A stretch of 36,276 nucleotides of DNA from a virus: positions 1 to 36,276 of IMG/VR virus record IMGVR_UViG_3300006641_000083. One strand, written 5' to 3'. The number at the start of each line of letters is the position of its first letter. Positions within the stretch are counted from its first letter, which is position 1. The translations under genes and the position numbers were made by a program. The notes beneath the pieces were generated by a model. It saw only the letters and a list, made by a program, of their open reading frames with translations, was not told where the DNA came from and made no database searches. Positions 33,962-36,276 of the stretch are shown in pieces.

Positions 33962-34506
33962 TTCATAGCCTCTTCTGTGCGAATCCACGCATATGACCCA
34001 TTAACGGTGAACCCACGCTTCTTGTGGATCTTCATGAACCCGTCATGGTCAGCACGGATGGATGTCGAGCAAATAATGGGAATGCCGTTTTTATATGCCC
34101 ACAGTATATGCTGATCAATCATTTGGTTGACAAGTTTGAGACGGGTGCGCAAGGGCAAGCTTAAGTCGACGCTGTGGAACTTAGAGTTACTGATCTCATC
34201 ATTGCAGTAGCTTGTATAGCCGCCTCGATCAAACCAGCAAAAGCCAAGAAGTTGTCGCACAGTATCATGGCCTACCAATCTATTGTTTTCATCATAAAAA
34301 GGGACGACCTCACCATCGGCACGGCAAACAGCAATAAACTCTTTACCTTTGTTGAATAGTTGTTCAGTACAAGCAACTGTCAACCTATGTCTAAAGATGC
34401 CTTTGTCTCTCTTTAGGATACCTTCAACGTCTGACCCATAGACGGTGTCTCCCAATTCAACCATGTCTTCAATGTCATGAAGAGGGTGAGCTAATGACCA
34501 TTCCAT
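33928..34506 (-). CDS. GNAT-like acetyltransferase, first late gene
   Basis: A 192-residue protein, ATG 34506, with GGAAAGG upstream. The N-terminal part has EWSLAHPLHDIEDMVELGD and a beta-strand core (FIAVCRADGEVVPFYDENNRLVG, LLGFCWFDRGGYTSYCND). The C-terminal half (LVNQMIDQHILWAYKNGIPI, ADHDGFMKIHKKRGFTVNGS) fits the GNAT fold, which transfers acetyl from acetyl-CoA. The usual Q/R-x-x-G-x-G/A pyrophosphate loop is not obvious, so binding may differ. As the first gene behind the structured leader it should be expressed early in the late phase. Its substrate is unknown. It overlaps the putative small terminase by 34 bp. Confidence 0.6.
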   Translation of the reverse strand: MEWSLAHPLHDIEDMVELGDTVYGSDVEGILKRDKGIFRHRLTVACTEQLFNKGKEFIAVCRADGEVVPFYDENNRLVGHDTVRQLLGFCWFDRGGYTSYCNDEISNSKFHSVDLSLPLRTRLKLVNQMIDQHILWAYKNGIPIICSTSIRADHDGFMKIHKKRGFTVNGSYAWIRTEEAMKCLTNQLENRK

Positions 34507-34876
34507 ACTTTGCCTTTCCAGTGCGGAGCAGAAGAAATTTTTTTGTTGGTTGCCTAGGAGCCACCTAAGACCTCTTGTGAGGGGCTTACCTCACCTCATC
34601 CCTTGCCAGACAAAGGACCACCTCAACCAACACGGCTGAAGACTGCTGATGTCTCACCTTAGTAAGTGTCCCGCATGAACTTAATCACTTGGGCTGGGCA
34701 GTCCACACAATCCTCATGCGTGTTAGTTGTTGGTGCATCGGACTCTTATCCCCGATAGTCCTCTAAGCTGTGTGCTTAGCGTTCTAGATTCGTAACTTCA
34801 CCAACACGGCTGAGGACTGAATGTCACCTTGAGAGGCGCGCTTTCCTCTGACACCTAACCCAATCCTCATGCGTGT
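34507..34876 (-). ncRNA. structured late leader with two repeated stem modules
   Basis: This is the untranslated 5' part of the late transcript. Module 2 pairs ACACGCAUGAGGAUUG (34876-34861) with CAGUCCUCAGCCGUGU (34819-34804); module 1 pairs the identical 16-mer (34723-34708) with CAGUCUUCAGCCGUGU (34645-34630). Each stem has 14 of 16 pairs with the same 2x2 mismatch. The only base that differs between the stem copies makes a G-C pair in one and G-U in the other, a change tolerated only in minus-strand RNA. Between modules, CUAAGC-ACACA-GCUUAG and GGACU...AGUCC hairpins lie within 34790-34740. No known riboswitch family is recognised. Confidence 0.6.
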
Positions 34877-34882
34877 ACTCAA

Positions 34883-34912
34883 ATTATAGGACCACACATT
34901 CCTTTTCAGCAA
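34883..34912 (-). promoter_or_regulatory. putative late promoter
   Basis: On the minus strand TATAAT (34888-34883) matches the -10 consensus perfectly. TTGCTG (34912-34907), 18 bp upstream, is a weak -35 (TTG conserved). A start 7 bases after the -10 is A34876, the first base of the leader repeat. It would drive the 29-kb late block. A weak -35 suggests an activator or modified polymerase. Confidence 0.55.
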
Positions 34913-34995
34913 TGTAATACTTTTCCCATTTATCTTTTATATAACCCCGTGTTTTTTGGCACTTTAGCCATTTTCTAGCCTTTTTCTTAAGTCCT

Positions 34996-35027
34996 GAGTA
35001 TTAGTTGTCTGTCAATAATTAATACTC
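34996..35027. repeat. 8-bp inverted repeat upstream of the late promoter
   Basis: GAGTATTA (34996-35003) and TAATACTC (35020-35027) are perfect inverted repeats with a 16-bp interval, about 110 bp upstream of the late start. On the minus strand the interval contains TTGACA (35014-35009), a consensus -35, but no matching -10 is clear. It could be an activator or repressor site or a hairpin. The role is unknown. Confidence 0.4.
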
Positions 35028-35148
35028 TGAAAGTTTTAGGAGGAAAATTTTTATAGGGAAACGGGCTTTTGGGATAGCTAGTGATGGTTTGGATTAGAGC
35101 TAGGTAGGGGAAAAGTTTTTGGAGAAATTTTGGGAATGGGTGAGTGGG

Positions 35149-35201
35149 CCCCCCTTGGGTCTAGGGGTTCCAGCCCTACCCCCCTCTTGCCTAGGGGGGG
35201 G
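35149..35201. repeat. two tandem G/C hairpins with CTAGGGG
   Basis: CCCC (35151-35154) pairs with GGGG (35164-35167) across the 9-nt loop TTGGGTCTA. CCCCCC (35179-35184) pairs with G (35194-35199) across TCTTGCCTA. Both end in CTAGGGG, and a third CTAGGGG occurs at 35307. These stand out in otherwise AT-leaning phage DNA. They may be terminator stems, protein sites or DNA secondary structure. Confidence 0.45.
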
Positions 35202-35249
35202 AAAGCCTGGCTGACGGGGTGCAAAGCCAATGCCCATGCGGGTTGGCGC

Positions 35250-35273
35250 TACTGACTGACCGGTCAGTAAGTA
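35250..35273. repeat. perfect 14-bp palindrome in a longer imperfect one
   Basis: ACTGACCGGTCAGT (35255-35268) is a perfect palindrome. TACT (35250-35253) and AGTA (35270-35273) extend it after one mismatched base on each side. ACCGGTC recurs at 35315-35321. It could be an operator for a dimeric regulator. No gene lies within 500 bp on either side. Confidence 0.45.
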
Positions 35274-35289
35274 ATAAGGCGCTGGAAAG

Positions 35290-35312
35290 CCCTAGGTTTT
35301 TCTCCGCTAGGG
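35290..35312. repeat. CCCTAG/CTAGGG inverted repeat
   Basis: CCCTAG (35290-35295) is complementary to CTAGGG (35307-35312) with an 11-nt loop. It belongs to the same G/C-rich cluster as the tandem hairpins at 35149-35201. TTTCTCCGC occurs within and again shortly after it. The role is unknown. Confidence 0.35.
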
Positions 35313-35390
35313 GGACCGGTCGCTTTTAGGTTTTAGTATTTCTCCGCGCTTCTCTTTTATCTTCTCTCTCTTATGTGATAACTGGAGAGA

Positions 35391-35516
35391 TTGGCTTGGG
35401 GTTTCTAATCTTTTCGCGGGTTTCCCAATGGTTTGGGGGTTTAGGTTTCTTTTGCTTTGCGCCCCTTTTCCCCTATCTGATCACATGGCAATGCGTTAGA
35501 TATTGGCTTGGGGTTT
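35391..35516. repeat. 14-bp direct repeat TTGGCTTGGGGTTT
   Basis: TTGGCTTGGGGTTT occurs at 35391-35404 and 35503-35516, each followed by T/C-rich DNA and a CGCG core. The shorter TTGGCTTGGGG recurs at 36213-36223 inside a coding region. The intervening segment has GTG- and TTG-start open frames but no convincing gene. Replication- or transcription-related iterons are possible. Confidence 0.4.
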
Positions 35517-35651
35517 TTCTTTTCTTTTCCCGCGCATTGGGTGACTTGAATTATTTGATCAATCAAGTGCAAGTTATCAACAAGCCCCCAAGTTGTCCAC
35601 AATAATCCACAAAATGCACCGGCTTTGTGCCAATGCACCATTGTCGGACGG

Positions 35652-35689
35652 TATAATTATCGGTTGCACTATCTTAGAGCATGCTCTAA
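35652..35689 (+). promoter_or_regulatory. TATAAT box with perfect 16-bp palindrome
   Basis: TATAAT (35652-35657) is a consensus -10 without a good -35. TTAGAGCATGCTCTAA (35674-35689), a perfect 16-bp palindrome, begins 17 bp downstream, where it would block initiation or elongation if bound by a repressor. It precedes the rightward genes from 35837. The lack of a -35 makes activator dependence likely or the box fortuitous. Confidence 0.4.
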
Positions 35690-35762
35690 TTGTTTTGGCT
35701 TGGTTTCTTAATACGTTTGGTTTGCTTCTACCTGGGTTTGGTGTTGGCACATTGTTTGCACG

Positions 35763-35790
35763 TATAAATGCACCGGCCCAAACCGGTTAA
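35763..35790 (+). promoter_or_regulatory. possible promoter with shared early operator core
   Basis: TATAAA (35763-35768) with TTGGTG 19 bp upstream (35738-35743) is a weak promoter candidate. AACCGGTTAA (35781-35790), just downstream of the expected start, is the reverse complement of the 10-bp core of the operator at 2034-2043. The same regulator could therefore control both rightward early units. Confidence 0.4.
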
Positions 35791-35836
35791 CCTTTAAACC
35801 AAGGTTATTCACAATTGACCAATGAAGGATATACGT

Positions 35837-36166
35837 ATGCAAACCACCACCCAAACCACCACCGGCAACACGTCAATCACGTTAACACCGGACCTTTTCG
35901 CTTTGATTGACCATGCCGGTGCATTGGATCAAGAGATTAAAGCCCTTACCAAGCAATTAGACAAACTAAAAGACACTATCAAAGCCCAAGGGGCCGGTGA
36001 CTTTTCGGGTTTTGCTTGGACCGCAAAAGTGGTTGACGTTAAAGCTACCGACAAAGTGGATTGGGAAACCATTGCCAAACGCTTTAACCCAAGTTACCAA
36101 CTAATTGCCGCGCATACAACACAAACCAAGGCCACCAAGCGCGTTGGCTTTGAATTGATCAAATAA
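35837..36166 (+). CDS. conserved phage protein, coiled-coil N-terminus
   Basis: 109 residues from ATG 35837 (AAGGAT 9 bases upstream). A longer frame to 35822 is open but has no ribosome site. A Thr-rich start (TTTQTTTGNTSI) is followed by a coiled coil (LIDHAGALDQEIKALTKQLDKLKDTIKAQG) and a beta-rich second half with VDWETIAKRFNPSYQLIAAHT. This type is commonly found near recombination exonuclease genes in phages, but the function is unknown to me. Downstream genes in such clusters may lie beyond this window. Confidence 0.6.
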   Translation: MQTTTQTTTGNTSITLTPDLFALIDHAGALDQEIKALTKQLDKLKDTIKAQGAGDFSGFAWTAKVVDVKATDKVDWETIAKRFNPSYQLIAAHTTQTKATKRVGFELIK

Positions 36167-36176
36167 GGGGCAAACA

Positions 36177-36272
36177 ATGAAAACGACATTCACCACAATG
36201 ATTGGCTTTGCATTGGCTTGGGGCTTTGCCCTTTGTGCTTTGTTGGCTTACTTTGACGTTTTAACCAAGTAA
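36177..36272 (+). CDS. 31-residue single-span membrane protein
   Basis: ATG 36177 is preceded by AAGGGG at a good distance. One hydrophobic span covers almost the whole protein (MIGFALAWGFALCALLAYF). The stop TAA at 36270-36272 is followed by AGGGG, probably the ribosome site of a next gene beyond the window. Its function is unknown. The small size lowers confidence. Confidence 0.45.
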   Translation: MKTTFTTMIGFALAWGFALCALLAYFDVLTK

Positions 36273-36276
36273 GGGG

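Larger units (their letters stand above)
35574..35813. other. cluster of DnaA-box-like sites, candidate replication origin
   Basis: TTATTCACA (35805-35813) matches the DnaA box consensus TTATNCACA. TTGTCCACA (35593-35601) and TAATCCACA (35603-35611) each differ from TTATCCACA by one base, and TTATCAACA (35574-35582) differs from the consensus by one. Four such 9-mers in about 240 bp of non-coding DNA, with AT-rich flanks, suggest host DnaA use at an origin or promoter. The GC-rich hairpin cluster lies just upstream. Origin function is inference. Confidence 0.4.

Noticed and set aside
34640-34680. CTGATG followed by a stem, resembling a hammerhead ribozyme core (also minus strand near 226)
   Set aside because: The invariant A9 and the GAAA segment are not in the right positions on either copy.
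34716-34800. tRNA-like segment: ATGC/GCAT stem, loop CTCTTAT and terminal CACCA
   Set aside because: The anticodon and T stems do not pair and the T-loop lacks the required purine. The same DNA is better explained by the leader hairpins.
34861-34876. MS2 coat-operator-like ACGCATGAGGATTG
   Set aside because: The loop and stem of the MS2 hairpin are not formed, and it pairs instead with the A repeat.
35020-35045. T7-like promoter start TAATACTC
   Set aside because: Only the first bases match, and no phage RNA polymerase gene is present.
35375-35605. 76-residue hydrophobic open frame
   Set aside because: GTG start without ribosome site, in a T/G-rich low-complexity region with direct repeats and DnaA-like boxes.
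35593-35790. 65-residue open frame
   Set aside because: TTG start, no ribosome site, and it covers a palindrome and promoter-like sites.

Overview
The window is most of a tailed double-stranded DNA phage genome (Caudoviricetes). It has a large terminase, portal, scaffold, SU10-type major capsid protein and short-tail proteins, with no sheath, tail tube or tape-measure gene, so a podovirus-like virion is inferred. A GH19 endolysin, holin-like proteins and a candidate inner spanin point to a Gram-negative host. Moderate GC content, glycine-rich, collagen-like and LamG tail proteins, and protein types I associate with freshwater and marine phages suggest an aquatic bacterium. This host guess is inference. 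No integrase, DNA polymerase, primase, helicase or phage RNA polymerase gene is visible, so replication genes may lie beyond one of the window edges or be supplied by the host.

Layout. (1) 1-393: non-coding, with a large terminator hairpin (260-348) and a second self-complementary element (about 61-210). (2) 394-1961, minus strand: a short early operon with a Cro-like regulator, two all-alpha NTP-pyrophosphohydrolase-like proteins and a replication-type domain protein. (3) 1962-2118: divergent control region with an 18-bp near-palindromic operator. (4) 2119-5408, plus strand: tightly overlapping small genes including an ERF single-strand annealing recombinase, a possible partner with an SSB-like acidic tail, a winged-helix-like protein and several small membrane proteins. 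(5) 5398-34506, minus strand: one 29-kb late block. In transcription order (right to left) it holds a GNAT-like protein, a putative small terminase, small basic proteins, the large terminase, portal, scaffold, major capsid protein, a terminator, head-tail proteins, a large adhesin and tail-fibre cluster with a glycosyltransferase, the tail hub protein, an S74-type fibre, probable ejection or virion proteins, and the lysis cassette. (6) 34507-35836: 1.3 kb of non-coding control DNA. (7) 35837-36272, plus strand: the start of another early-type operon.

The most unusual feature is the late leader. A consensus -10 box (34883-34888, minus strand) would start transcription at about 34876, exactly at the 5' end of the first of two repeated RNA stem modules (34876-34801 and 34723-34627). 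Their differences keep base pairing only in the minus-strand RNA. The leader precedes the whole 29-kb late block. It resembles in logic, but not in recognisable sequence, an RNA-based antitermination (put-like) or riboregulatory element. Other regulatory signals are a 10-bp operator core shared by two early control regions, a cluster of DnaA-box-like sites near 35574-35813, and a strand-specific UUCG terminator just after the capsid gene.
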